Below are positions 41,159 through 49,705 of a stretch of 64,000 nucleotides of DNA, piece after piece. This stretch comes from Paeniglutamicibacter gangotriensis Lz1y (lineage in GTDB: Bacteria; Actinomycetota; Actinomycetes; Actinomycetales; Micrococcaceae). The translations under genes were made by a program, and so were the position numbers. Numbering within the stretch: the first letter of the stretch is position 1; every line of letters starts with the position of its first letter. The stretch lies in assembly GCF_000348945.1 (NCBI RefSeq), contig NZ_AOCK01000002.1, forward strand, positions 248,001 through 312,000. Direction: 5' to 3'. The notes beneath the pieces were generated by a model. The model saw only the letters and a list, made by a program, of their open reading frames with translations, had not been told where the DNA came from and searched no databases.

Positions 41159-42328
41159 ATGTCCTCACCGGCCCTCGGCGTCGCAGTGATCGGCTACTCG
41201 TTCATGGGCCAGGCCCATTCACACGGCTGGCGCAACGTGAACGCCGTTTTCGACACCCCGGCGGTGGACATGCGCGTGCTGGTGGGGCGCAACGCGGAGG
41301 CCGTGCAGGCCTCCGCGCGGCGCTACGGCTGGGCCGAATCCAGTACCGACTGGCGCGCCACAGTGGCCCGCGAGGACATCGACATCGTGGATATCTGCAC
41401 CCCGGGTGCGCTGCATGCCGAGATCGCGCTCTTCGCCCTGGCCCACGGCAAGCATGTGCTGGTGGAAAAGCCGCTGGCCAACACCATGGAAGAGGCGGCA
41501 GATATGGCGGCCGCCGCGCAGCGGGCCGAAGCGGCGAAGGTGGTGTCGATGGTGGGTTTCAACTACCGTCGGCTGCCGGCCCTGGCGCTGGCCCGCGAGC
41601 TGGTGGCGGGCGGCCGGCTGGGTGAGCTGCGCCAGCTGAACATCAGGTATTACCAGGATTGGCTGGTCGATGAGCAGGCGCCGATGAGTTGGCGGCTGCG
41701 CAAGGATGAAGCGGGATCCGGTGCCCTGGGCGATCTGGGGTCCCATGCCGTGGATCAGGTCCGTTTCCTGACCGGGGCCGAGGTGGCTAGTGTCTCGGGC
41801 ACCAGCCGCACGTTTGTGCAGCGGCGCCCCGGCGCCGCGGGGGAGGAGGAGGTGAGCGTGGATGATGCCATCTGGGCGACGCTGCAGCTGGACAACGGGG
41901 CGGTGGCCTCGGTGGAGGCCACGCGCATGGCCACGGGCCGGAAGAACGCCCTGCGGATCGAGCTCTACGGGTCGCGTGGCTCGCTGGCCTTCGACTTAGA
42001 ATCGATGAATCAGCTGCAGGTGTGTGATCTGGAGGCCCCCACTGGTGCCCAGGGATTCACCTCAATCCTGGTGACCGAGCCTCAGCACCCGTATCTGGAA
42101 GGCTGGTGGCCCACCGGGCACGTGCTGGGCTGGGCGGATACTTTCATCCACGAGCTGCGAGATTTCTTACTGGCCATCGATGGGGGCAGCGCCGCCTCGC
42201 CGTCATTTGCCGACGGACTCGAGGTCCAACGGGTGCTCGCCGCGATCGAGGATAGTGCGGCCGTGGGTGGTGCGCCGGTGGTAGTTCACCACACCGATGC
42301 GCACGAAGCCCCTGTGGCATCCCGCTGA
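41159..42328 (+). CDS. Gfo/Idh/MocA family oxidoreductase
   Basis: A 389-residue NAD(P)-dependent dehydrogenase of the glucose-fructose oxidoreductase/inositol dehydrogenase family. The N-terminal Rossmann motif is VAVIGYSFMGQAHSHGW, the conserved HVLVEKPLANT contains the catalytic-dyad Lys, and the C-terminal domain has GSGALGDLGSHAVDQVRFL. AGGAG precedes ATG 41159. It is the last gene of the importer operon and probably oxidises the imported sugar or its isomerised form. Confidence 0.92.
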   Translation: MSSPALGVAVIGYSFMGQAHSHGWRNVNAVFDTPAVDMRVLVGRNAEAVQASARRYGWAESSTDWRATVAREDIDIVDICTPGALHAEIALFALAHGKHVLVEKPLANTMEEAADMAAAAQRAEAAKVVSMVGFNYRRLPALALARELVAGGRLGELRQLNIRYYQDWLVDEQAPMSWRLRKDEAGSGALGDLGSHAVDQVRFLTGAEVASVSGTSRTFVQRRPGAAGEEEVSVDDAIWATLQLDNGAVASVEATRMATGRKNALRIELYGSRGSLAFDLESMNQLQVCDLEAPTGAQGFTSILVTEPQHPYLEGWWPTGHVLGWADTFIHELRDFLLAIDGGSAASPSFADGLEVQRVLAAIEDSAAVGGAPVVVHHTDAHEAPVASR

Positions 42329-42347
42329 GGGTGCCGGTGCGGCAGGT

Positions 42348-42827
42348 TTAGGCCCCTTCGGGGGTGCGGCGGTGTGCGGCCCAATCGGCGGTGCGCCGGG
42401 CCGCCTCTTCTTGAGCCGGAGCCGCGAGCTCTGCTGCAGCGGCATCGTCGGCTTCCAGCAACGCGGCAAAACAGGTTGCTGCTGCGGGGTTGGTGGCAGG
42501 CATCGGGCTATTGAAGTAGCGCCGGCGTGAGAACCTCTCATAGCTGCTGAATTCGACGGCAAAACCGCTGCCTACCTCGGCGGCAACGATCCCGGCCAAT
42601 CGGTTTCCTTCGGCCGTAAAGCTGCGGGCCAGCTCCTTGGTGCGGAAGGTGTTCTCCTCGGTGAGAGACTCGTAATAATTACGCTCCCACCCCTGCAATG
42701 CGGCCACCAGGGTGGTGCTCAGGGCGGTCTGGGCGTAGTCAACGGGATCACGAAGCCACAGGACTGTGCCGGCGTGATCCGGGAAAAGCCGGATGACCGG
42801 TGGACGTGAGGTTCGTTGATTTGCCAT
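42348..42827 (-). CDS. conserved-looking hypothetical protein
   Basis: A 159-residue soluble protein without a recognised domain. Notable parts are VIRLFPDHAGTVLWLRDPVD, LQGWERNYYESLTEE and an Ala-rich C-terminal helix (about 118-140). TAAGAT lies 6 bases before ATG 42827, consistent with a leaderless transcript. It is convergent with the dehydrogenase gene with only 19 bases between stops. Confidence 0.75.
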   Translation of the reverse strand: MANQRTSRPPVIRLFPDHAGTVLWLRDPVDYAQTALSTTLVAALQGWERNYYESLTEENTFRTKELARSFTAEGNRLAGIVAAEVGSGFAVEFSSYERFSRRRYFNSPMPATNPAAATCFAALLEADDAAAAELAAPAQEEAARRTADWAAHRRTPEGA

Positions 42828-42989
42828 CGAGCCATCTTAGCAACTGAAGGGCCCTGCTCCCGCCTCGGATGATGGGCGTCACCCGCAGGCCAGCGGGGAA
42901 TGCCGCCGAAGCCGCGGGTGTGAGTCCTTGGACACATTCTTGTGTGCTGCCCTCCGGAACTCCAGATGTTTAGGCGATACTGGAAGGCA

Positions 42990-43688
42990 ATGACTACTTT
43001 GATTGCGCTACAGGCCGCTGCCGCCGACTCCTCGGGCGATAGCCTGATCTCCCGATTTGCCGACTGGTCCGTGCACCTGATGGAGGTCATCGGGGCGCCC
43101 GGCGCTGCACTGGCCATTGCCCTGGAGAACCTGTTTCCGCCGCTGCCTTCCGAGGTGATCCTGCCGCTGGCCGGATTCGCAGCCAGCCGTGGCTCCTTCT
43201 CGCTGTTCGAGGCGCTGCTGTGGACCACGATCGGGTCTATCGTCGGCGCCTACGCGCTGTACTGGGTAGGTCGGGCCTTGGGCCGCGAACGCACCCGGGC
43301 AATCTTCGGCTGGCTGCCTCTGGTGGACCTGAACGATGTGGACAAGGTTGAGGCTTGGTTTGACCGCAACGGTTCCAAGGCGGTGTTCTTCGGGCGAATG
43401 ATCCCGATCTTCCGCTCACTGATTTCCATTCCGGCCGGCATTACCAAGATGAACCAGGCCAAGTTCCTGGGGCTGACCGCAGCAGGCTCGCTGATCTGGA
43501 ACTCCATCTTCGTGCTCTCGGGGTACTACCTGGGGGAGAACTGGAAGGTGGTGGAGGACTATGCCGACGTGTTCCAGAAAATCGTCATCGTGGTAGTCCT
43601 GGCACTGCTGGTGCTCTGGCTGGTGCTCAAGATCCGCAAGGCGCGGGCCAAGAAGGCGGGCATGCAGGGGACCGACTCCGCGCAGTAG
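42990..43688 (+). CDS. DedA family membrane protein
   Basis: A 232-residue protein with five to six membrane segments. The DedA signature is ENLFPPLPSEVILPLAGFAA and GRMIPIFRSLISIPAGITKM. DedA proteins help recycle lipid carriers (undecaprenyl phosphate or phospholipid flipping) and maintain membrane potential. I chose ATG 42990 because GGAAGG lies just upstream and the earlier frame is unlikely. A Lys/Arg tail closes the protein. A structured terminator follows. Confidence 0.92.
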   Translation: MTTLIALQAAAADSSGDSLISRFADWSVHLMEVIGAPGAALAIALENLFPPLPSEVILPLAGFAASRGSFSLFEALLWTTIGSIVGAYALYWVGRALGRERTRAIFGWLPLVDLNDVDKVEAWFDRNGSKAVFFGRMIPIFRSLISIPAGITKMNQAKFLGLTAAGSLIWNSIFVLSGYYLGENWKVVEDYADVFQKIVIVVVLALLVLWLVLKIRKARAKKAGMQGTDSAQ

Positions 43689-43727
43689 CTCTGAGATCAA
43701 GGATCCTGACCCGCAGTAGGGTTTTGG

Positions 43728-43793
43728 CCCGGTCGCACGTCGGAACGTGTTTTCGCAGGTAAGCGAAACCACCGACGAGCGGCCGGGTTTTTT
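43728..43793 (+). terminator. multi-branched intrinsic terminator after dedA
   Basis: The outer stem CCCGGTCGC (43728-43736) with GCGGCCGGG (43779-43787) encloses two more hairpins, ACGT-cgga-ACGT and TTTCGC-aggtaa-GCGAAA, and is followed by TTTTTT (43788-43793). The shape is a three-way junction plus T run. Confidence 0.75.
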
Positions 43794-43853
43794 GCTGCCT
43801 AAAACACGGTGGCCAGGCTCCGGCACAGGGAGGATAAAAGTTGCGGATACGGG

Positions 43854-43882
43854 TTGACAGCCGGACGTCATGACTCTAGCTT
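43854..43882 (+). promoter_or_regulatory. promoter of the GntR/ABC operon
   Basis: TTGACA (43854-43859), a 17-base spacer and TAGCTT (43877-43882): the best -35/-10 pair in the window. A small palindrome ACCAA-g-TTGGT (43912-43922) lies in the leader and could be the site of the GntR-type regulator encoded next. Confidence 0.7.
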
Positions 43883-43955
43883 AGTTACATGAGTAATGAA
43901 CCACTGAACCAACCAAGTTGGTGTGATCGGTGCGTTTCGAGAGAGGTTGGCCGAC

Positions 43956-44345
43956 GTGGCAGCAATTGATGATTCACGGCCGATCTTTATCCAGATCGCC
44001 GAACTGGTCGAGTCGGAGATCGTTGCCGGAACCCTGGCCGAAGAGAGCCAGGTTCCTTCGACCAACGAGTTCGCGGCCTATTACCGCATCAATCCGGCCA
44101 CCGCTGCCAAGGGCGTAAACCTCTTGGTGGAACGCGGGATCCTATACAAGAAACGGGGAATTGGCATGTTTGTCGCCACCGGCGCCCGCGAGAAGTTGAT
44201 GGCTAATCGGCGCAGCGCTTTCCAGAAACAATACGTCCAGCCGCTGGCCCGCGAGGCCCGCAAGCTGGGAATCAACGCAGAACAACTCGCCGGGATGATC
44301 CACGAATCGCTCACGACCGAGGCAAGCGAAGGAAGTGTGCTTTGA
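43956..44345 (+). CDS. GntR family regulator, YtrA subfamily
   Basis: A 129-residue short GntR protein. The winged helix (about residues 5-75) contains RPIFIQIAELVESEIVAGTL and INPATAAKGVNLLVERGILY. A short dimerisation tail replaces the usual ligand domain, which defines the YtrA subfamily. These repress ABC-exporter operons that respond to cell-envelope stress. GTG 43956 is chosen because GAGAGG lies about 10 bases upstream. The stop overlaps the ATPase start (TGATG). Confidence 0.9.
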   Translation: MAAIDDSRPIFIQIAELVESEIVAGTLAEESQVPSTNEFAAYYRINPATAAKGVNLLVERGILYKKRGIGMFVATGAREKLMANRRSAFQKQYVQPLAREARKLGINAEQLAGMIHESLTTEASEGSVL

Positions 44346-45265
44346 TGAACAACGCACCAGCACCAGCCATCGAAGTTCGGAACCTGAGAAAGTCCTATCG
44401 CGAACTCGACGCACTCGACGGCGTCTCGCTGACACTTGAGGCCGGGCGCATCTACGGACTGCTGGGCCGCAATGGAGCGGGAAAGACCACCCTGATGTCG
44501 ATCCTCACCGGACAGGGGTTCCCCAGCAGCGGCGAGGCGCTCATCTTCGGCCACAGTCCGTACGAAAACGATGAGATCCTTGCGAAGATCTGCTTTATCC
44601 GCGAGTCGCAGAAATACCCCGACGACTTTAATGCCCGACAGGCGTTCAAGGCAGCGGCATTGTTCTTCGCCAACTGGGACCAGGACCTGGCCGACCGCCT
44701 GGTCACGGACTTCGCCCTGCCGATGAAACGGAGCATCAAGAAGCTTTCGCGCGGGCAGCTCTCGGCAGTGGGAGTGATCATCGGCATGGCCGCAAGGGCC
44801 GAGGTCACCTTCTTCGACGAGCCTTACCTGGGGCTCGACGCTGTGGCGCGGCAGATTTTCTACGACCGGTTGCTTGAGGACTTTGCCCTGTACCCGCGCA
44901 CCATCGTGCTCTCCTCCCATCTGATCGACGAGATCGCGAACCTGCTCGAACACGTGGTGGTCATCGACAAGGGACGCATCATGCTCGACGAGGACGCCGA
45001 ATCGCTGCGCGGATCCGCGGTGGCGGTGACCGGAAGCAGGGAGAAAGTCGATTCCTTCATCAACGGACATCAGGTGTTGCACCGCGATTCCATGGGATCG
45101 CTGGCATCGGTGACCATCAAGGCCCGGCTTGGCGAAACCGAGCGGGCCATGGCCGCCGAACTCGGGCTTGAGCTCTCGGCCGTTCCGCTCCAGCAGCTGG
45201 TGGTACGCACCACCATGGCCGGTCTGCAAAACGACAACAATGAATCAGTGGAGGTCCTCAAATGA
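44345..45265 (+). CDS. ABC transporter ATP-binding protein (YtrB-like)
   Basis: A 306-residue exporter ATPase. Walker A is GRNGAGKTTLMS, the signature is LSRGQLSAVGVI and Walker B is VTFFDEPYLGLD, followed by the switch region VLSSHLIDEIANLL. A C-terminal extension of about 90 residues follows the ATPase core. It lies between a YtrA-type regulator and a small permease, with overlapping start and stop codons on both sides. Probably part of an envelope-stress or peptide-antibiotic responsive exporter. Confidence 0.92.
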   Translation: MNNAPAPAIEVRNLRKSYRELDALDGVSLTLEAGRIYGLLGRNGAGKTTLMSILTGQGFPSSGEALIFGHSPYENDEILAKICFIRESQKYPDDFNARQAFKAAALFFANWDQDLADRLVTDFALPMKRSIKKLSRGQLSAVGVIIGMAARAEVTFFDEPYLGLDAVARQIFYDRLLEDFALYPRTIVLSSHLIDEIANLLEHVVVIDKGRIMLDEDAESLRGSAVAVTGSREKVDSFINGHQVLHRDSMGSLASVTIKARLGETERAMAAELGLELSAVPLQQLVVRTTMAGLQNDNNESVEVLK

Positions 45266-45957
45266 GCCGCGTCATCAAGGTTGCGCAGATGCAATTGATC
45301 AACAAGTGGACCTTCATGGGTATCCCGATGGTGATCCTGGTGGGATCCACCGCCATCACGTTTGCCATCTGGGCCCTGCTGCCGGCCAGCGCCAGGGAAG
45401 GGACCCTGTATTCAGGATCGGGGCAGGCGGTCATGTGGTATTTCCTGGCCCTGGGCATCCAGTCGCTGACCTACACCTTCCCCTTTTCCCAGGCCATGAG
45501 TGTCTCCCGGCGGACCTTCTACCTGGGCACCCTGGGCCTCTTTGCCGTCTTCGCACTGGGCTACGCGGTCCTGTACTACCTGCTGGGCCTGCTGGAGCAG
45601 GCCACCGGCGGTTGGGGTTTCAACGGACAGATCTTCGCCCTGGACTGGATCGCCGAGAACAACGGGGCCATTCAGATCCTGTTCTACTTCGTGGCCATGG
45701 TGCTGCTGTTCATGATCGGTTTCTGGGCTGCCACGGTGTACATGCGCTGGAAAGCCACCGGCCTGCTGATCGCCGGCATCGGCTTCGCCGTGCTGGTGCT
45801 GGGCCTGGTTGGCCTTGCAACACTCAACAATGCTTGGCCCCAGGTCGGCGCATGGTTCGCCGGAATGCAAGTGCTGGGCTTGAGTATCGTCCTTGGTTGC
45901 CTCTGCGTGGTGCTGGCCGGCGGGTCCTACCTGACCCTGCGCCGGGCCACCGCCTAG
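45262..45957 (+). CDS. ABC transporter permease subunit (small, YtrC/D-like)
   Basis: A 231-residue membrane protein with six hydrophobic segments and few motifs. It starts at ATG overlapping the ATPase stop by four bases, so it is almost certainly the partner subunit. No substrate can be deduced. Ends 164 bases before the DnaQ-like gene. Confidence 0.85.
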   Translation: MSRVIKVAQMQLINKWTFMGIPMVILVGSTAITFAIWALLPASAREGTLYSGSGQAVMWYFLALGIQSLTYTFPFSQAMSVSRRTFYLGTLGLFAVFALGYAVLYYLLGLLEQATGGWGFNGQIFALDWIAENNGAIQILFYFVAMVLLFMIGFWAATVYMRWKATGLLIAGIGFAVLVLGLVGLATLNNAWPQVGAWFAGMQVLGLSIVLGCLCVVLAGGSYLTLRRATA

Positions 45958-46121
45958 CGCATCGAACCGACGTACCTCCAGCCCCCGGCAGGCGGGATGC
46001 TGTGCTTGAGTCGCAGCGACCGGCTCGCCGGGGGTTCGGCATGGGGGCGGAAGATGTCATTTGTGCCACATCGGTTGGCGGCGGTGAACACTGCGCGGGG
46101 GATCGGCGGTAACCTAGGACG

Positions 46122-47120
46122 GTGGCTCTGGACTTTACATCGATCGACTTTGAAACCGCCAACGGATTCCGTGGCTCCGCCTGTAGCGTCGGGCTCAGCA
46201 GGGTCCGCGACGGCAAAATCGTCGAAGAGGCCTCCTGGCTGATGCGCCCGCCGGAGGGGTTCGACCACTTCGATCCACGCAATGTGATGATCCACCGCAT
46301 CACCGCTGACATGGTGGCCGACGCCCCGCGATTCGGTGAACTGTTCACCCCGATGGCCAACTTCATTGGCACCGACACCCTCGTGGCACACAACGCAGCC
46401 TTCGACCTCGGTGTGATCCGCTCCGCTCTGGAAGTCTCCGAACTGGCCGGCCCGGCCTTCGACTACGCCTGCACCGTGAAGATGGCCCGGCGCACCTACG
46501 AACTTTCCTCCTACTCGCTGCCGTTTGTGGCCCAAGAGGCAGGCTCTCCGATGGAGAACCACCACGATGCGTTGGCCGATGCCCGGGCCTGCGCGCAGAT
46601 CATGATCGACATCGCCCGCCGGCAGGAAGCCGATGCGGTGGACGCTGCCGCGCACGCACTGAGCGTGAAGATGGGATTCGCCCCGGCGTGGACCCCGGGG
46701 GACGAGCTATCCAAGGCTACCCGTGACGCCCAGGGCTGGGCGGCCAGCGGCAACAACGTCCCGGTGCAGCCCGAATGGGCAGCCTGGCCACAGGAGGGTG
46801 CCGACCGCTTGGGGAACCCCGAGTCCGACCCGGCGCACCCGTTGTACGGGGAAATGGTGGTATTCACCGGAAACCTGCGCATCTCCCGTCAGGTCGCCAA
46901 GGACCGGGCCGCGGAGCGCGGAGCCAACACCGCCAGCCGCGTCACCCGAGCCACCACGGTGCTGGTGGTCGGCGACGGGTTTGTGCCCGAGGACCTCTCC
47001 AGCGGACGGCTCACCGGCAAGGCCAAACGTGTGCTTCGCCTGCAGGAAGCCGGCCAACGTGTGGCGATTATGGCCGAGGGCGAATTCCTGCAGTTGATCG
47101 ACGGCTTCGACGCCGCTTAA
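46122..47120 (+). CDS. DnaQ-like 3'-5' exonuclease with C-terminal BRCT domain
   Basis: A 332-residue protein. The DEDDh exonuclease motifs are visible: FTSIDFETANGF (ExoI, Asp/Glu), LVAHNAAFDLGVI (ExoII) and HHDALADARACAQI (ExoIII, His and Asp). The C-terminal domain MVVFTGNLRISRQVAKDRAA with RVTRATTVLVVGDG is a BRCT fold like that of NAD-dependent ligases. The fusion suggests a DNA-repair or proofreading nuclease recruited to DNA ends. Start GTG 46122; TAACCT lies 6 bases upstream and there is no ribosome site. Confidence 0.9.
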   Translation: MALDFTSIDFETANGFRGSACSVGLSRVRDGKIVEEASWLMRPPEGFDHFDPRNVMIHRITADMVADAPRFGELFTPMANFIGTDTLVAHNAAFDLGVIRSALEVSELAGPAFDYACTVKMARRTYELSSYSLPFVAQEAGSPMENHHDALADARACAQIMIDIARRQEADAVDAAAHALSVKMGFAPAWTPGDELSKATRDAQGWAASGNNVPVQPEWAAWPQEGADRLGNPESDPAHPLYGEMVVFTGNLRISRQVAKDRAAERGANTASRVTRATTVLVVGDGFVPEDLSSGRLTGKAKRVLRLQEAGQRVAIMAEGEFLQLIDGFDAA

Positions 47121-47172
47121 GAGCCCCGTTCGAACCGGTACGCCCGTTGAGCCTCGGGGCCAGAACCTAGAA

Positions 47173-47212
47173 AGCAGACTCCGTGGAGCATCAATGCTGC
47201 ACGGAGTCTGCT
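47173..47212 (+). terminator. long hairpin after the exonuclease gene
   Basis: AGCAGACTCCGTG (47173-47185) pairs with its exact complement (47200-47212), extended inside by AGCA/TGCT around TCAA. The stem is 13 plus 4 bp with one mismatch and no long T run. Confidence 0.7.
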
Positions 47213-47394
47213 GATGTCCCCTGAATCAGGGCCTCGCGCGCGTGCGCGCGTAGGCGCGTGCGGTTGCCCGGGCACGTGTGCACCCAGGATCGGGTTGTAG
47301 AACGGGCCGAGAAATAGCAATAGAGGCCATGCTCCGGGCAGGATTCTGCGTGGTCTGCGGCGCTCAGCGCCGTGGAAGCCATTCGCGCAGTGCA

Positions 47395-47434
47395 CCGAGA
47401 CCCGCGTGGACCAGCTGGCCCACGCGGGTCTCGG
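47395..47434 (-). terminator. hairpin after the minus-strand unknown gene
   Basis: CCGAGACCCGCGTGG (47395-47409) and its complement (47420-47434) form a perfect 15-bp stem. It lies 55 bases past the stop of the minus-strand gene at 47489. The remaining sequence between this and the hairpin at 47173 holds only G/C repeats and no supported gene. Confidence 0.7.
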
Positions 47435-47488
47435 ATAGAAAGAGCGAGGCATCGCACCGGAGAAGCGCCACCTGGGAGGCGCGCGGTG

Positions 47489-48457
47489 CTACTCGCCGCC
47501 GGTGAGGGCCAGCCAGCGATCGTGCATGGCGTCCAAGACGGAGTCGATTTCCGAGGCCGGGCGATGTGCCACCGCGTCAGTGCCCAGCACCGCCGCCAGC
47601 AATGTGGTGGCAAATGCGGCGGTCTCCGTATCGGGGTCCTCGCCCAGGTACTCGAAGAGCGCCTGGTAGGCAGCCTTTGCCTCGGTGTGAGCCAGTGCTC
47701 GGGTCACGCAATCCACGGCGCGCACCAATCCTGTACCTGCAGTGCCGTCGTTTGGTGCTTCCGCCGAGGAATCCTCTGCTGTGATGTCCGAGGGCTCCGT
47801 GCTGCCCGCTGCCTCGTGTTCGGCATCCGTCACCTCAAATTCCTGGACTAGCTCGGCCCAACGGCCCATCGAGTCGGTTCCGGATTCCAGCGCAGCACGC
47901 ACCACCAGGGCAGCGGCCCCAGCTGCGCGGTGCGCGGACGGAGCGCCGTGGGTCAGTGCCGCGGCATCGGTGGCGATCTTGGCCGTGGTGGCCTCATCGA
48001 CTCTCGGCAGCAATGCCACGAACGCGGCACGGGTCAGCACCCCGGTGGTGTCGGCGTCCGGGTACAACGGTCGGCCCGTCGAGGCCATATCGGTCTGGCC
48101 CAGGGCCAGCAGGTTCTGGGTGTCGCCCGCGGCAAAAGCAGGAGCGCCGGCGAAGGCCTCATCGATCCAGCGTGGCTGCGGTTCGGGGGCGCCGTCGGGG
48201 TAGGACTTGTTCACCAGCTTGTACCAGCGCAGCGCGGCCAGCCACATGCAGGCAGCCTCGTCGGAGGCCACGCCCTCATGGGCCCATTCCAGGGCCTCGA
48301 GCAGGCCATCGAGCAGATAGAGGGCCAGGGTCTCGGTTTCGCCAGGCTCCTGCGCATCGCGGGCATGGGCGGCACCGTCGGCGGCGGCCAACAGCACCCC
48401 GAAGACACGGTCGGAATAATCGGCGGAAAGCGCGTATTGCTCAGTTGATTCACTCAC
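47489..48457 (-). CDS. hypothetical protein divergent from sbcDC
   Basis: A 322-residue acidic, Ala-rich, mostly helical protein with no recognised domain. Its N-terminal half has LYLLDGLLEALEWAHEGVAS and AACMWLAALRWYKLVNKSYP; the middle is low-complexity acidic (about residues 215-245). GTG 48457 is chosen because TAGACT lies 7 bases upstream on that strand, the same leaderless layout seen elsewhere. It shares an 81-bp divergent promoter region with sbcD, so a DNA-repair link is possible but unproved. Confidence 0.8.
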   Translation of the reverse strand: MSESTEQYALSADYSDRVFGVLLAAADGAAHARDAQEPGETETLALYLLDGLLEALEWAHEGVASDEAACMWLAALRWYKLVNKSYPDGAPEPQPRWIDEAFAGAPAFAAGDTQNLLALGQTDMASTGRPLYPDADTTGVLTRAAFVALLPRVDEATTAKIATDAAALTHGAPSAHRAAGAAALVVRAALESGTDSMGRWAELVQEFEVTDAEHEAAGSTEPSDITAEDSSAEAPNDGTAGTGLVRAVDCVTRALAHTEAKAAYQALFEYLGEDPDTETAAFATTLLAAVLGTDAVAHRPASEIDSVLDAMHDRWLALTGGE

Positions 48458-48464
48458 GGGAGCA

Positions 48465-48470
48465 AGTCTA
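48465..48470 (-). promoter_or_regulatory. -10 box of the minus-strand leaderless gene at 48457
   Basis: TAGACT on the minus strand, 7 bases before the GTG start; no ribosome site lies between. Confidence 0.55.
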
Positions 48471-48525
48471 GTTCTAAACGCGTACCCGGCGGTGCCCGAA
48501 TACCAACGCGGGGGAGGGCTCTGGC

Positions 48526-48531
48526 TAAGCT
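48526..48531 (+). promoter_or_regulatory. -10 box of leaderless sbcD
   Basis: TAAGCT, 7 bases before ATG 48539. The intervening GGAGCCC contains GGAG, so a very short leader with weak ribosome pairing cannot be excluded. Confidence 0.5.
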
Positions 48532-48538
48532 GGAGCCC

Positions 48539-49705
48539 ATGCGTATCTTGCACACCTCCGACTGGCACCTGGGCCGTTCCTTCCACCAGGCCTCGCTGCA
48601 GCGGGCCCAGGAAGAATTTGTTGACCGGCTCGTGGAAACCATCGTGACCGAGCAGGTTGATCTGCTGCTGGTCTCCGGGGACGTATATGACAGGGCGTTG
48701 CCCTCCGTGGACGCGGTGACGCTCTTTGATAACACCCTGGTGCGGTTGCGTGAGACAGGGGTGGCGATGGTCATCACCAGTGGCAACCACGACTCGGCGC
48801 TGCGCCTGGGCTTCGGCTCAGCGCTGTTGGAACACGCCGGGCTGCACCTGCGCACCCGGGTGGCGGACATCGACCGCCCGGTGATGATTGCCGCCGAGGG
48901 CTTCGAGCTGGCGGTGTACGGGCTGCCGTACCTGGAGCCGCGCATGGTCGCAGAATCGTTGGGCGTCAGTGCCCCCGGGCACCCGCCGGTCATCGACGCG
49001 GCCCTCGAACGCGTGCGGACTGACTTGGCGGCACGCCGCGAAGCGGCAGCTCACCCGGTGCACCCGGTGGTGCTCGCACACGTCTTTGCCGCCGGAGGTG
49101 CAGGATCGGACTCCGAACGCGAGCTGAGCATCGGTGGGCTGGACATCGTGCCCACCAGCTATTTCGCTGACTTCAGCTACGCCGCGCTGGGGCACCTGCA
49201 CGGACGCCAAACGCTGGCGCAGAACATCCGCTACTCCGGATCCCCGATACCGTATTCCTTCTCCGAGGCCGGGCACCACAAGGGTGCCTGGCTACTGGAC
49301 ATCGGCGTCGAAGGTCTCGGTGAGGTGCGCGCCGTCAACTGGCCGGCGACCAAGGCGTTGCGCATCCTCAAGGGGACCATCGATGAACTGCTCACCGAAG
49401 ACAAATATGCCTCCGCGGAAGATGCCTGGTGCCAGATCACCCTCACCGACACCCACCGCCCCGCCGCGGCCATGGAGCGGCTGCGCGGAAGGTTCCCCGA
49501 CACCCTGGTACTGAACTTCGAGCCCGCCGAACGGATCGATGATGCCCACCACTCCTACGCCGAGAGGCTGGCCGCGGCCAAATCCCCGGTGGAGGTCTGT
49601 GCCGGGTTCGTCGACCACGTGCGGTTGCGGCCGCTGAACGACGCCGAGGAAGCCCTCATCGTCTCGGTGCTGGACCAGGTCGCCAGCGAGAAGGTGCAGG
49701 CATGA
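48539..49705 (+). CDS. sbcD: exonuclease SbcCD subunit D
   Basis: Mre11-like nuclease of 388 residues. The metallophosphoesterase motifs are HTSDWHLGRSF, LLLVSGDVYDRA, VITSGNHDSALRL and later ALGHLHGRQ. With SbcC it forms the complex that opens DNA hairpins and trims protein-blocked DNA ends. The stop overlaps the sbcC start by four bases (ATGA). Confidence 0.96.
   Translation: MRILHTSDWHLGRSFHQASLQRAQEEFVDRLVETIVTEQVDLLLVSGDVYDRALPSVDAVTLFDNTLVRLRETGVAMVITSGNHDSALRLGFGSALLEHAGLHLRTRVADIDRPVMIAAEGFELAVYGLPYLEPRMVAESLGVSAPGHPPVIDAALERVRTDLAARREAAAHPVHPVVLAHVFAAGGAGSDSERELSIGGLDIVPTSYFADFSYAALGHLHGRQTLAQNIRYSGSPIPYSFSEAGHHKGAWLLDIGVEGLGEVRAVNWPATKALRILKGTIDELLTEDKYASAEDAWCQITLTDTHRPAAAMERLRGRFPDTLVLNFEPAERIDDAHHSYAERLAAAKSPVEVCAGFVDHVRLRPLNDAEEALIVSVLDQVASEKVQA

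Noticed and set aside
47121-47160. GTTCGAACC that looked like a tRNA T-loop
   Set aside because: No acceptor stem, anticodon arm or CCA could be folded around it on either strand.
47220-47270. Repeated GCGCG tracts as a possible CRISPR or REP array
   Set aside because: Only a short GC-dinucleotide-rich run; no regular repeats and spacers here or elsewhere in the window.
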